A stretch of 31,251 nt of DNA, taken from positions 1 to 31,251 of IMG/VR virus record IMGVR_UViG_3300017917_004031, one strand, 5' to 3'. Of this stretch, positions 1 to 8,874 are shown piece after piece (position 1 is the stretch's first letter; every line of letters starts with the position of its first letter). Below the pieces are notes generated by a model that had not been told where the DNA came from, did not search any database, and saw only the letters and a list, made by a program, of their open reading frames with translations. Position numbers and translations under genes: made by a program. Origin of the DNA: a virus.

Positions 1-266
1 TAAACAATACGGCTAGGTGAAGATTCACTTACTAATGAATTAATAAGAGCTGAACCTGAACCATATAAATTGCCATATTGAACAGTAAATTGAACTGAAG
101 ATGATATGCTAGATGTTGCTAAATTATAAACATCTAAATAATATTCAGTGTATCCACTTGCTGTGAAAAAAGTAGATAATGTATTAGCATCTCCTGAGAA
201 TAATCCTCTTACTACTGTTTCTGAGCTTACTACTGAGTCGTCTTGTGCGTATCTTATAAATGACAT
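1..266 (-). CDS. Structural (tail-associated) protein, C-terminus outside window
   Basis: An open minus-strand frame begins at an ATG at 266 and runs off the left edge, giving 88 residues of the N-terminus (starts MSFIRYAQDD). It is rich in Ser, Thr, Val and Tyr, with alternating polar and hydrophobic residues typical of beta-rich tail or fibre proteins. It starts 12 nt after the stop of the preceding gene and continues the run of tail genes. No family is recognised; the structural role is inferred from composition and position. Confidence 0.75.
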   Translation of the reverse strand, partial: MSFIRYAQDDSVVSSETVVRGLFSGDANTLSTFFTASGYTEYYLDVYNLATSSISSSVQFTVQYGNLYGSGSALINSLVSESSPSRIV

Positions 267-277
267 ATTTTATTATT

Positions 278-931
278 TTAGATTTTATTTACAACTAATG
301 GAATAGTAATTCTAGCACCACTATCTCTACCTACTACAGTTAATGTTGTAGTTAATGATGTTAATGAAGTACCATATAATGTATTGATAGTTGTACCAGT
401 AATTGTAAACGATGTACCTACTTGAGTTACTGATATGGTAGCTCCTGTAGTTGTATTTAGGTTAGTATTTGGAGTAGTAGCTGTAATACCAGTGCCTTGG
501 AATGAAGCTAATAATCTTCCGTCTGCTACAGTAACAGTATATCCATTACTTTCAAACGTGCTGGTTGCTCCTAAATAATTTAATGTTTGAGGGGTAATAG
601 TTAATGATGCACCTTGTTTAATTGTAATACTGTTGTATCCAACATTAATAACCGGTAATTTAGCGGTTCCACGAGGTAATGTTACTAATTTGTAACGCAT
701 TATTTGAGTATCGTTAGGGAAAGCTTCTAATACTGGCGTAGCTTCAATAGCTTGTCCGTAGTAAGCTGATCCTGATGGGTGATTAGGATTATACAAAGTA
801 TAATCAATCTCGTCATCTGATAATGCGAATTGGGTTATTTGGAATGATCCATCATTACGAGCCAATAATTGGCGTCCTTTTGTTGTTAAAATTGCGTCTA
901 CTGTTATTGTTGTAGGATTTAATATAGCCAT
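278..931 (-). CDS. Virion structural protein with QFALSDDEIDY motif
   Basis: This 217-aa protein has a compact N-terminal part (about residues 1-95) containing LTTKGRQLLA and then ITQFALSDDEIDY near residues 32-44. The Thr/Ile/Val-rich remainder looks like a beta-sandwich (Ig-like) domain. A shorter form of the motif, SQFALSDYN, occurs in the neighbouring 1542-aa protein, so the two may share a fold or a partner. A TATAAATAT element on the plus strand at 951-959 lies about 20 nt upstream of the start. Its place between tail genes supports a tail, fibre or baseplate-periphery role; the exact function is unknown. Confidence 0.75.
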   Translation of the reverse strand: MAILNPTTITVDAILTTKGRQLLARNDGSFQITQFALSDDEIDYTLYNPNHPSGSAYYGQAIEATPVLEAFPNDTQIMRYKLVTLPRGTAKLPVINVGYNSITIKQGASLTITPQTLNYLGATSTFESNGYTVTVADGRLLASFQGTGITATTPNTNLNTTTGATISVTQVGTSFTITGTTINTLYGTSLTSLTTTLTVVGRDSGARITIPLVVNKI

Positions 932-950
932 TTGTATATATTTTTACTGT

Positions 951-959
951 TATAAATAT
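951..959 (-). promoter_or_regulatory. AT-rich promoter-like core (ATATTTATA), virion-gene type
   Basis: The coding strand reads ATATTTATA about 20 nt before the start at 931. The same core precedes other virion-module genes at comparable distances, without the GGCAAAG box of the accessory promoters. It is a late-promoter candidate by recurrence only. Confidence 0.4.
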
Positions 960-3900
960 TATAATATTCCGTTTTCTTTTAAGGTTTCAACTACTCCGTC
1001 TAAGTTAGTAGCTAATTCAGGTGTCATATATTGTGGTGTTAAATAACCAGATGCTCCTCCAACTAATTTAGGTGCGTTTATTACTAGTTTAGATGGATCG
1101 ACTGTGTTTCTTCTAATTAAAAATCCGTCTGCTAATGAATTAATAGCTCCTATTTCCGATGTAGTTAAAGCTCTATTTAATTCAAATACTATTCTTTGAA
1201 GACCTATATTTTCTTCAATTCGCATTATGTTTAAAGATATTGATTCATTTTGATTAAATCTTATTTCATCTCCTACTATAGGATTAAAATTTTCTATAAT
1301 AGCATCATATCCTCCAACTCCTCCATAATCTCCTGTATCATTTAGCTGTACTAAATTTAGACCATAAAGGTTTTGATAATTAGCAGAAGATATTAAAAAT
1401 GTAGGATAATTAGAGTCTACTGAAAATACATTTTTAGGTAAAGTATATTGACTTGCATATAAAGCTCCTATTTCTATAGTAGCTCCTTCTCCACCTATAG
1501 ATACTGTAAAATCTACTTGTGAAAGAGGAGGAAAAGATGGGGTTGGAGTTGATAAAGCAGGAGCTGTTGGGTTGCTATAATAAGCTAATGCTACAACTAT
1601 TTTATACCCAGGTAATAGTTTAATATCATTGAATGTATAGCTAGTAAGACTATTAGATTGAGCTCTTGCTTTGAATATCCATCCACTATCTACAGATTTA
1701 TAATCAGAGGGGTTGGTCTCACTTTTTATAGTTAATACTATTTTAATGTATATATCATAAGATGGTGGTGTTGTTACGTTAAACTCCACTTTAGCATAAC
1801 TTAATATGTTAGTAGTAGGTGGTGGTACTATAATAGCGTCCCCATAAGTTTGATCTGCTGATAATGACCATGATGTGGGTCTTTCAATTAATGTACTATT
1901 ATTAAAATCATTTAAAAATGAAAAACGGTAATACCCTGGAGAACCAGCACTAGCTCCAACAGGAACATTGAATGTTTTAGCAATGGGTTTTAAAGTAGTG
2001 TAATATAATAGATTTGTTGAAGAACCAGTAGGAGCTAAAAGTATATCTCTAGTAGCAAATGAGGGTGTATTCGTATTATAATTAAACGTACTTCCAGACT
2101 CATTAGTTAATATAACGGAAGGCCATAACATAGCAGGTCTATATATTGTAGTTGATTGGTCTAAATCATTTGCTATGGTTCCTGATGGTACTGTGGTTAT
2201 TTGTAAATTTACATTACTATCTTTTCCAAAATTATCAATTAAATTATTGTAATAATTCGAACTAGTATCATAACTTACTGCTAATTGTCTACCATCTTTA
2301 TCTACTAAGCTATTAATCCATAATGTAGATTTACCAATTAATTCTGGGTAAGCATTTCTGATTTCTTTAAATGTTAAGAAATAAGCTTGATATTTGTCAA
2401 TAGCGGATGTTTTACCGTATGATCCAGAATCTCCTGCTGTATATTGGTTATAAGTAGATGATTTTATCTTAACACCATCATACCTTGGATTTTTGTATGA
2501 TATTAATGATAAATATGAATCTTGTAATTCAGCTGATGATGATACATAAACAGCGGGAACTGTAGTAGGTAATATATCATCTATACCATCAACATAATTA
2601 GTTAATGACATTTGGTCTCCATCTGCGAAATTAGTTAAATTATATGATATACCATTTTGTTTTGCTGTGAATGTTAAGACTAAATTATTAGTATCTACTC
2701 CACTGCTATCAATATCAAAATATGTTGTCCAATTAGATCCAAAAATATCTCCAGCATATCCATTATATAACTCTAAAGCATCACCGTATATTAATTCGTT
2801 ATTTACTAATGACATACTTAAAGCAATACTACCACTTTTAGTAGCAGATAATACTTGGTTATTTAGAATTTCCCATTCGTTATTTTGAGATTTAGTAATA
2901 CGTAAAGTAAAACTTGCTTTACTACCAGTAATAAGTTCAGTTACATAAACGGGTTGTACTAATTCTAGTGTTTTTCTATACTCAGATAGTCTACTACTTG
3001 AAACGTTATTGAATAATACATTATAATCAGATAATGCGAATTGGCTTAAGCTAATTTGTTCATCTGCGTCATGTTGAGAATTCCATACATTTATATTTCC
3101 TAAATATGGATTTTCATTAGCAGGAATAAAGTAACTATTATATAAGTCTACTTTACTACCACTTATTTCTCCTGAGTAATATGGTGATTTGTCTCCAGCT
3201 AAATTATCATATAGGAACCCGTACTCAGATCCTATACTTCCGCTTGTAATTTCAGCTTCTTTAATGCTTTCTGTTGTACTATTACTAGGATTAGCATAAG
3301 CAAATTTATTACGTTCTAATACCGGTGAATTAAATGTAATACCTGTTGATAAACTAGTACGAAGAGGAGTAAACGCTTCTAGAGTTTTAAATAATGAATT
3401 ATCAAAAAACTGAATTAAGCGTATAAAACCATTGTAGTCTAAATAAGATGAAGTAAAACCAGCATACGAACCTGTTCCTTGCTCAAAATATATTTTACGT
3501 TGGTTATCTAAGTCAGGATATGTTGTTGAATATTGTTGTCTAGGATCACCAATATAATCATCCATATCAAAAGTAGAATTATTAGATGATATCGACTGTG
3601 ATATGTATAAATCTATTTGGTTTTGAGGTGAAAATGATATATCAACATACTGTAGATCATTATCTAAATAATCAGTAGATGATGATGGTATTTGTTGAAT
3701 AGATGTAATTGGCGATAATACATTTTCTAAAGGATTAATATTTCCTAATCTAACTTTATTACTGCTATATCCTTTTAAATATTCTGCTTTTGATTCACCT
3801 CCATATTCTTTAACATTTAATATACTACTAGTTACACCAAACATAGTTACAATATTTTGTAAACCAGCTGTTGTACCTTTTGCTTTAACTAATAAAGGAA

Positions 3901-5587
3901 GATTATGATAAATACGTTTATATACTTCTGCTACTAAATCTCTTTTAGGGATATTGTTTAAATAGCTACTTGTAGGTGAAAAATCAACTAATGACCCACT
4001 TAAATAAGCACTTCCAGTATTGTTACCTACAATATATTGAGTTAAATCATCTCCTTCTAAGCTATTATATAAATCAATACCAAATGATTTTAATACTTGA
4101 TATACTAAATCTTTAGAAACACCTTCTTCTAAATTATTATTAGCTACATTTACATCAGTAACTGATTTTAACATTATCCAAATATTATCAAAATATTGGC
4201 CTATCATGTTTAAGAATAATAGGTATTGATTATTATCTGGGTTATTTATTAGGTATGTAGGGATTCCGTTTTGTAAGTTATTTTGGTTAGTTTCATCGAA
4301 TAATGAGGCTGAAGCTATATTAGCTGTAAACCATTCAGAACCCGATGTAGATCCTGTAGGATATAAGGTATAAGGTAAAGTTGAAGTTGATTTAGGCCAA
4401 GTGTAAGATGATGATTCGAAATATAAATAAGTTTCGTATCCATCAAAATTATATATAATACTATCTATACTAGCAGTATATCTGTTTATTTCAAGTTGTA
4501 AGTTAGGATTAAACGATGCACTAGCTGAGTAAGCAGTAATTAAATTATTATAATCCTCTATTTGTTTTACCTTAGAGTAAAAGTTGTTTAAACGTTGTTC
4601 TACTGATCCAAAGAAAGCAAAATTATTGTAATCAGAATAATCAACATTAATTGCTATACTAGATGAAGTTAATGTATTTAATAATTTTTGGTAAGTAGCG
4701 GTTTGTGAATTTTGTACAGAATTAACTATATTACTATAATTACCGTATTGAGTAGATATAGTATTTATTTCACGAGATATAGGAATATTAAAATTAGCTC
4801 CTCTTAACATTAATGGAGCGTTAGGAGATATTAATGCATCTAAATTAATATCAAATACATAAGGATTAACTTTTTCTTCTACTACCCATAATGTATTTTT
4901 TTCTACTATGTCACTAGGAAGAGGTTCATATAATTTAAATAGTATTTCATACCCTGCTTCTATTTTATCTAGAGCAACGTTAACTGCTACTGATTGTTGG
5001 TTTAAACCAAAATTAACTAAATAATTAAAGAAGTAAGGAGAATTATTTAACTCGTTAATCAAACTATTAGCATCTTGCTCTATTTGAGTATTAGTTAACG
5101 TAGTTGATGTTATACTTATTTCTGTTCTATCTCCTGATATACGCTTTAAGAAATACTCATTATTAGGTGATCCTACTCTATTTTTGAAGAAATTATATTG
5201 TACTTTAAATTCACCTGAATTATATCCTAACTGTTGTAGATTCTTGATAGGATCTATTTCAACAGAAGTATAAGATGAGCCTGTATCTGATGTATTAGGA
5301 TTAACTGCTCCTAAATCACTATTTGTTATTTGGTCCTTAGAATTAGGAGGAGGAGTATAAGAAGGAGTTAAAGCCGAGTCTGTAGGTAATTTATACTCTT
5401 TATAATCGTAATTTATACTTAGTAAATTTCCCCCAGCATCATATATATAATACTCAATATAATCGTTATTAGGATCAAAATAAGCTTGAATATTTTGGAT
5501 TCCTATTAGACTGATATCATCTTGAGAATAACGATTAACGTTATTAGTATTGGTTATATTTCCTACTATTTGAATATTATTAGCCAT
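959..5587 (-). CDS. Very large (1542 aa) tail/baseplate-associated structural protein
   Basis: This is the largest gene in the window. The protein is rich in Ser, Asn, Tyr and Thr, with no signal peptide or clear membrane segment. The middle includes a more helical stretch (around residues 480-600, with VSKDLVYQVLKSFGIDLYN). A SQFALSDYNVL segment resembles the QFALSDDEIDY motif of the next gene. It starts 1 nt after the stop of the 114-aa gene upstream and is followed by another structural gene. Size, composition and position downstream of gp6/gp25-like genes suggest a long tail-fibre or baseplate-arm component. I recognise no named family. Confidence 0.8.
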   Translation of the reverse strand: MANNIQIVGNITNTNNVNRYSQDDISLIGIQNIQAYFDPNNDYIEYYIYDAGGNLLSINYDYKEYKLPTDSALTPSYTPPPNSKDQITNSDLGAVNPNTSDTGSSYTSVEIDPIKNLQQLGYNSGEFKVQYNFFKNRVGSPNNEYFLKRISGDRTEISITSTTLTNTQIEQDANSLINELNNSPYFFNYLVNFGLNQQSVAVNVALDKIEAGYEILFKLYEPLPSDIVEKNTLWVVEEKVNPYVFDINLDALISPNAPLMLRGANFNIPISREINTISTQYGNYSNIVNSVQNSQTATYQKLLNTLTSSSIAINVDYSDYNNFAFFGSVEQRLNNFYSKVKQIEDYNNLITAYSASASFNPNLQLEINRYTASIDSIIYNFDGYETYLYFESSSYTWPKSTSTLPYTLYPTGSTSGSEWFTANIASASLFDETNQNNLQNGIPTYLINNPDNNQYLLFLNMIGQYFDNIWIMLKSVTDVNVANNNLEEGVSKDLVYQVLKSFGIDLYNSLEGDDLTQYIVGNNTGSAYLSGSLVDFSPTSSYLNNIPKRDLVAEVYKRIYHNLPLLVKAKGTTAGLQNIVTMFGVTSSILNVKEYGGESKAEYLKGYSSNKVRLGNINPLENVLSPITSIQQIPSSSTDYLDNDLQYVDISFSPQNQIDLYISQSISSNNSTFDMDDYIGDPRQQYSTTYPDLDNQRKIYFEQGTGSYAGFTSSYLDYNGFIRLIQFFDNSLFKTLEAFTPLRTSLSTGITFNSPVLERNKFAYANPSNSTTESIKEAEITSGSIGSEYGFLYDNLAGDKSPYYSGEISGSKVDLYNSYFIPANENPYLGNINVWNSQHDADEQISLSQFALSDYNVLFNNVSSSRLSEYRKTLELVQPVYVTELITGSKASFTLRITKSQNNEWEILNNQVLSATKSGSIALSMSLVNNELIYGDALELYNGYAGDIFGSNWTTYFDIDSSGVDTNNLVLTFTAKQNGISYNLTNFADGDQMSLTNYVDGIDDILPTTVPAVYVSSSAELQDSYLSLISYKNPRYDGVKIKSSTYNQYTAGDSGSYGKTSAIDKYQAYFLTFKEIRNAYPELIGKSTLWINSLVDKDGRQLAVSYDTSSNYYNNLIDNFGKDSNVNLQITTVPSGTIANDLDQSTTIYRPAMLWPSVILTNESGSTFNYNTNTPSFATRDILLAPTGSSTNLLYYTTLKPIAKTFNVPVGASAGSPGYYRFSFLNDFNNSTLIERPTSWSLSADQTYGDAIIVPPPTTNILSYAKVEFNVTTPPSYDIYIKIVLTIKSETNPSDYKSVDSGWIFKARAQSNSLTSYTFNDIKLLPGYKIVVALAYYSNPTAPALSTPTPSFPPLSQVDFTVSIGGEGATIEIGALYASQYTLPKNVFSVDSNYPTFLISSANYQNLYGLNLVQLNDTGDYGGVGGYDAIIENFNPIVGDEIRFNQNESISLNIMRIEENIGLQRIVFELNRALTTSEIGAINSLADGFLIRRNTVDPSKLVINAPKLVGGASGYLTPQYMTPELATNLDGVVETLKENGIL

Positions 5588-5588
5588 A

Positions 5589-5933
5589 TTATATTGAACC
5601 GCTTGTACTTAATGTTTGTATTGTTTGTTGTGCAGATAATATTTCTTGTCTTAATGATGTTATTTCCGCTAACAACGCTTGAACATCTTCTGTGTTTATA
5701 TTTACTCCTAAATAATCTGCTTCTTTTTGAAGAATAAACTGATGTGAATTTGAATCTCCTTCTTTAGGTATTTGAAAAAACAACTGCTCATATAATGTAA
5801 AAAAATCTTCCAAAGTAAAAGTAGGAGTGTCATCTGCCTGGTTAGTATTAATTAACTGGCTAAATTGAGTATCTACTACTTTAGGAAATTTATCCTTATT
5901 AAATACCTGTTTTTGTATAGAAATTGTTGACAT
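5589..5933 (-). CDS. Small tail protein with C-terminal coiled coil
   Basis: This 114-aa protein has a C-terminal heptad-like helix (about residues 78-110, LLAEITSLRQEILSAQQTIQTL) suggesting oligomerisation. The start overlaps the stop of the upstream gene in a TAATG arrangement, so translation is probably coupled, and the next gene follows after 1 nt. It is probably a chaperone, connector or baseplate accessory for the large proteins on either side. No family is recognised. Confidence 0.75.
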   Translation of the reverse strand: MSTISIQKQVFNKDKFPKVVDTQFSQLINTNQADDTPTFTLEDFFTLYEQLFFQIPKEGDSNSHQFILQKEADYLGVNINTEDVQALLAEITSLRQEILSAQQTIQTLSTSGSI

Positions 5934-7021
5934 TATCGTATAACTTTAAAGTAATAATCTTGGTTTAGAACTAAAACTTCTTTATTAGCTAATACTGTTT
6001 TTATCAATAATTGGTAATAACGTTCTGGCTGTAAACCATTCATATAAACATCAAAATAGTTACCTTGATTATCAGCACTTATTTTTGTATAAGTTGTATC
6101 AAAATCAACAATTATTTCTTCAGTATCTAAATCTTTTATAGACCAATATGAAGAAGTAGGTAATATTTTGTTATTTAAATATACAGAAGAAGTTTGGAAA
6201 GTCCTAGCAGGAAATTTATCTCTTACATTAATTCTAAAACGTTGAACTGAGTCTTGTTGATATTCACTTTGATTGTTAGCTATAGTTGCTACTATTAAAT
6301 TGGATGTTACTTGAGTTAAAGAGCTAGTATACCTAGCATCGTTCCATCTAATTTCTAAACAAGGTGGGTATATTGTATGAGTATTAGAAGAAAAATATTT
6401 AGTTTCAAATTTAGAAGCAGTTGTAAATTCTATTGTATCTGAGTGTTTGATTATGAAACCTTCGTTATTTATAGATGAACTATACCAACTATTTACAGTA
6501 TTACTTACTTTTAATTCAATATCTTTTGAGGTAGCTTTAGTGAATGATTGAGTAGATTCATATGAACCTGTATACCACAAACCACCACCTGAAGTAGTGT
6601 TATATGAGCCTGTAGTTCCTGCTGGGAATCCTACTCCAAACCAAGTACTACCGCTTATTTCATTTCTGTAAGACCATCCTGCTCCGTCTGTAGTTATAGG
6701 TGAATTTGCTAATCTACCTGTTCCTACATTCCAACTTCCTGATATAGGGTAACTATATATAGTATAATCTAATGGAATTTCACTAGCGTTAGCTAAGTAC
6801 AGTTTTAAGTAAGAATCAAATGAACTTCCTGATACTTTATTAAGTATTACATCATTTATTTCACTCTGAGGAAATTTAATTAATATACGTGAAACTTCAT
6901 TAGTACCGGTTACTGTATAAAAAGTACTAAGTTCTAATATCTCATCTAATCCCGTATTAAGTGTAGGATAATATGAGTATAATGTAATGTTTTTTTCAGG
7001 AAATATTTTATAAACTGCCAT
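5933..7021 (-). CDS. Tail structural protein with DNRLRE-like beta domain
   Basis: This 362-aa protein begins MAVYKIFPEKN. Residues about 40-200 carry SRILIKFPQ, YLKLYLANA and SYPISGSWNVGTGR. This order (LIKF strand, LYL strand, then Trp-rich strand) resembles DNRLRE-type beta-sandwich domains of extracellular and phage adhesins. The C-terminal ~130 residues are a separate beta-rich segment. The last codon overlaps the next start (TAATG). I infer an adsorption-apparatus or fibre-attachment role; the DNRLRE similarity is judged by eye. Confidence 0.75.
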   Translation of the reverse strand: MAVYKIFPEKNITLYSYYPTLNTGLDEILELSTFYTVTGTNEVSRILIKFPQSEINDVILNKVSGSSFDSYLKLYLANASEIPLDYTIYSYPISGSWNVGTGRLANSPITTDGAGWSYRNEISGSTWFGVGFPAGTTGSYNTTSGGGLWYTGSYESTQSFTKATSKDIELKVSNTVNSWYSSSINNEGFIIKHSDTIEFTTASKFETKYFSSNTHTIYPPCLEIRWNDARYTSSLTQVTSNLIVATIANNQSEYQQDSVQRFRINVRDKFPARTFQTSSVYLNNKILPTSSYWSIKDLDTEEIIVDFDTTYTKISADNQGNYFDVYMNGLQPERYYQLLIKTVLANKEVLVLNQDYYFKVIR

Positions 7022-7039
7022 AAATATAAGTTTTCTACA

Positions 7040-7048
7040 TATAAATAT
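7040..7048 (-). promoter_or_regulatory. ATATTTATA promoter-like core upstream of the 362-aa tail gene
   Basis: TATAAATAT on the plus strand lies about 19 nt before the start at 7021, the same core and spacing as at 951-959. A second ATATTTA lies directly against the ATG. Confidence 0.4.
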
Positions 7049-7067
7049 GGCAGTTATGAGGATTTAA

Positions 7068-7109
7068 TTATAGATCGTAATTATCAACGAAATCTGGGTA
7101 TTCTTCCAT
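7068..7109 (-). CDS. Possible 13-aa peptide translationally coupled to the lysis gene
   Basis: The lysis gene's stop overlaps an ATG (TAATG), opening a 13-codon acidic frame, MEEYPDFVDNYDL, before a TAA. The coupling is the only support. It may be fortuitous, or a device tuning ribosome release. Confidence 0.2.
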   Translation of the reverse strand: MEEYPDFVDNYDL

Positions 7110-7699
7110 TACTTAATATCTGCACTTTCTATTAGAGTATAAGTAAATGATGGGCCATGAATTTTAGCTGCTTCACGAGCAATTACCATGAATGCTTCGA
7201 AGTCAGCTGCTTTTTTAAATACTTGACAACCTTCAGACCAATTTTCAACATATGTTGAATCAACTCCAGCTTTGTGAATGTTAATACCGAATATACCTTC
7301 TTGAATTTTAGTTTCGTCATAAGTCATATCTTTATTAGCATCGCGGTATACTTTAACTGGTTTAGCTTGTTTTAAAGCTTCATACTTACCTTGGTGTAAA
7401 CCAAGTGTATGTGAACCACGATACTGTCCTTCAACCAAACGAGCAACACCAGCTGCATTATGGAATTCTTTAACTCCTTTAGTACCTGGATCCGTTGTGC
7501 AAGCCCATTGTTTGATTACCCAATTACCACCTACTTTGTAGGATACAGTCATTACGTCATCAAATACATTAGTAACCTTATTACCTGTTGCTGAGTTTCT
7601 AACTCCAACTATGTTTAAATCATAGTCCTTTGCGCCTTCAAACCAAACATATCCTTTTGATTTTACAGCGGCTTCGATTTGTTCTCTTGTGTAAGCCAT
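7109..7699 (-). CDS. LD-transpeptidase-like (YkuD-type) lysis enzyme
   Basis: This 196-aa protein has a GINIHKAG segment (His142) and SEGC at residues 155-158. This is the His...Ser-x-Gly-Cys arrangement of YkuD-type LD-transpeptidase catalytic sites, with Cys158 the predicted nucleophile. There is no obvious signal peptide, so a holin or another route would be needed to reach peptidoglycan. The neighbouring surface lipoprotein gene and the position inside the late module fit a lysis or peptidoglycan-remodelling role. It could instead be a virion enzyme for cell-wall penetration. Family assignment rests on the motif only. Confidence 0.65.
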   Translation of the reverse strand: MAYTREQIEAAVKSKGYVWFEGAKDYDLNIVGVRNSATGNKVTNVFDDVMTVSYKVGGNWVIKQWACTTDPGTKGVKEFHNAAGVARLVEGQYRGSHTLGLHQGKYEALKQAKPVKVYRDANKDMTYDETKIQEGIFGINIHKAGVDSTYVENWSEGCQVFKKAADFEAFMVIAREAAKIHGPSFTYTLIESADIK

Positions 7700-7717
7700 A
7701 AATTGTGTTTATTTTAC

Positions 7718-7727
7718 AATAAATATA
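7718..7727 (-). promoter_or_regulatory. TATATTTATT promoter-like core upstream of the lysis gene
   Basis: The coding strand reads TATATTTATT about 19 nt before the ATG at 7699, matching the virion-gene core. No GGCAAAG box lies at the accessory-promoter spacing. Confidence 0.4.
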
Positions 7728-7740
7728 GCTTACTTGTATT

Positions 7741-8391
7741 CTAGTCAAAAACTACGTTCATTTGGTAATTCTTTATTACTTGACGTCCAAAGTCGTTATT
7801 AAATACAGCTCTCATAAATATAGAAGCAGTATCACCTATCATTTCATCATCAAAAAATACATTTATTCCTGGTTGATATGTGTATTTACTATATACAGCT
7901 AACATAGTACGAGCATATGGTTTTTCCCATCCGGTGAATTTTTTAGGTATTTGATATCCAACAATGTTAGTAGGAGACATAAAATCAGATAAACCTACCA
8001 TTGTATATGTACGTGTTCCAATAGGAATTGGATCTTTAAAGCGCTTATCGGTGTATAATCCTAAAAACGAGTACACTGGGTATCTATATCTAACCGTGTC
8101 AAATAGTACGAAATAATCTGAGTCAAATCCTACTTCAATTAAAGGAACCTCATTTACTACATATTCCGACGCTAAAGTAGATAATTCACCTCTAATAGTA
8201 AAATATGTTAATCCAATCCATTTAACATGATGATACCCATTATTATCTATAGAGTCTTGTCCTGGGCCTGAGATATAAAAATATCCTTCACAATTACCGC
8301 TTAAACAAGGGTAAGTTCCTTCTTCTTCTTCTGGTTTAACACAAGAAAATAAACTAATGCTTAATAAAGCAAACAAAACAATTTTTTTCAT
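7741..8391 (-). CDS. Phage-encoded surface lipoprotein
   Basis: This 216-aa protein begins with a short basic n-region, a hydrophobic stretch and the lipobox LFSC, placing lipidation at Cys17. The residues after the Cys (VKPEEEEG) are acidic, as in the lipoprotein export signals of Bacteroidota, so the mature protein is predicted on the outer face of the outer membrane. The rest is a Tyr/Phe-rich, probably beta-structured domain. It sits between the lysis gene and baseplate genes with a hairpin on its upstream side. By analogy with phage lipoproteins such as T5 Llp, receptor blocking or superinfection exclusion is plausible but inferred. Confidence 0.75.
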   Translation of the reverse strand: MKKIVLFALLSISLFSCVKPEEEEGTYPCLSGNCEGYFYISGPGQDSIDNNGYHHVKWIGLTYFTIRGELSTLASEYVVNEVPLIEVGFDSDYFVLFDTVRYRYPVYSFLGLYTDKRFKDPIPIGTRTYTMVGLSDFMSPTNIVGYQIPKKFTGWEKPYARTMLAVYSKYTYQPGINVFFDDEMIGDTASIFMRAVFNNDFGRQVIKNYQMNVVFD

Positions 8392-8417
8392 AACCTTTTA
8401 TTTTTATAAACGTAAAA

Positions 8418-8436
8418 AAGAGAGCTTTGCCCTCTT
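8418..8436 (-). terminator. Hairpin after the 142-aa gene
   Basis: The coding-strand RNA forms an 8-bp stem (one G-U pair) with an AAA loop followed by a T-run, just past the stop at 8443. The loop region carries GGCAAAG, as in the accessory cassettes, but no TAYATTTAC lies at the usual distance. Confidence 0.65.
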
Positions 8437-8442
8437 TATATT

Positions 8443-8871
8443 TTAGAAATATTCTTTATTTATTGCTTTAGTATTACTTATATTTTTAAAAGGTATATAA
8501 TAGTTTTCATAATTATATTTTTTACAATGTGGTGCTAAAACTAATTCTGATATTGCTATTTGTTCTTCAAATTCATCGTATGCTTCATCTACTTCTTCTT
8601 CAGATGATGCTCCTCCCCCAAATCCAGGCTCAGATAATCCTATATTCAACACATAAGATGTTTCGGTTTCATCTGTGTCTATATCCATATTGCATTCTAT
8701 AAGGGTATATTTAGTATTACTTAATTTGTTTAGGTCATCATAACTTATACTATCGTAATACAAATATTTATTATCGGCTAATAAAGCAATACCTGTTTTT
8801 GTAGGGATAATACTAAGTGCATTGAATGGTTGTACTTTAACCTCTTTTAATATATTAATTAGTTTTATCAT
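8443..8871 (-). CDS. 142-aa protein with amphipathic N-terminal tag
   Basis: It begins MIKLINILKEVKV, a short amphipathic helix with an L-K-E site, resembling the tagged proteins at 23802-24954. A beta-rich stretch follows, then a Gly-rich/acidic linker (GFGGGASSEEEVDEAYDEFEEQ, about residues 82-103; shown here only to locate it) and a Tyr/Lys-rich end. It lies 3 nt after gp6 and is followed by a terminator hairpin. A virion-internal or baseplate accessory is possible; no family is recognised. Confidence 0.7.
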   Translation of the reverse strand: MIKLINILKEVKVQPFNALSIIPTKTGIALLADNKYLYYDSISYDDLNKLSNTKYTLIECNMDIDTDETETSYVLNIGLSEPGFGGGASSEEEVDEAYDEFEEQIAISELVLAPHCKKYNYENYYIPFKNISNTKAINKEYF

Positions 8872-8874
8872 ATT

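Noticed and set aside
2667-2888. Plus-strand frames opposite the virion genes (also 5522-5737, 9109-9297, 10876-11103, 12905-13105, 14498-14707, 16696-16932)
   Set aside because: They are antisense shadows of strong minus-strand genes.
8413-8436. GGCAAAG box in the hairpin upstream of the lipoprotein gene as an accessory promoter
   Set aside because: No TAYATTTAC core occurs at the conserved distance, so I list only the terminator.
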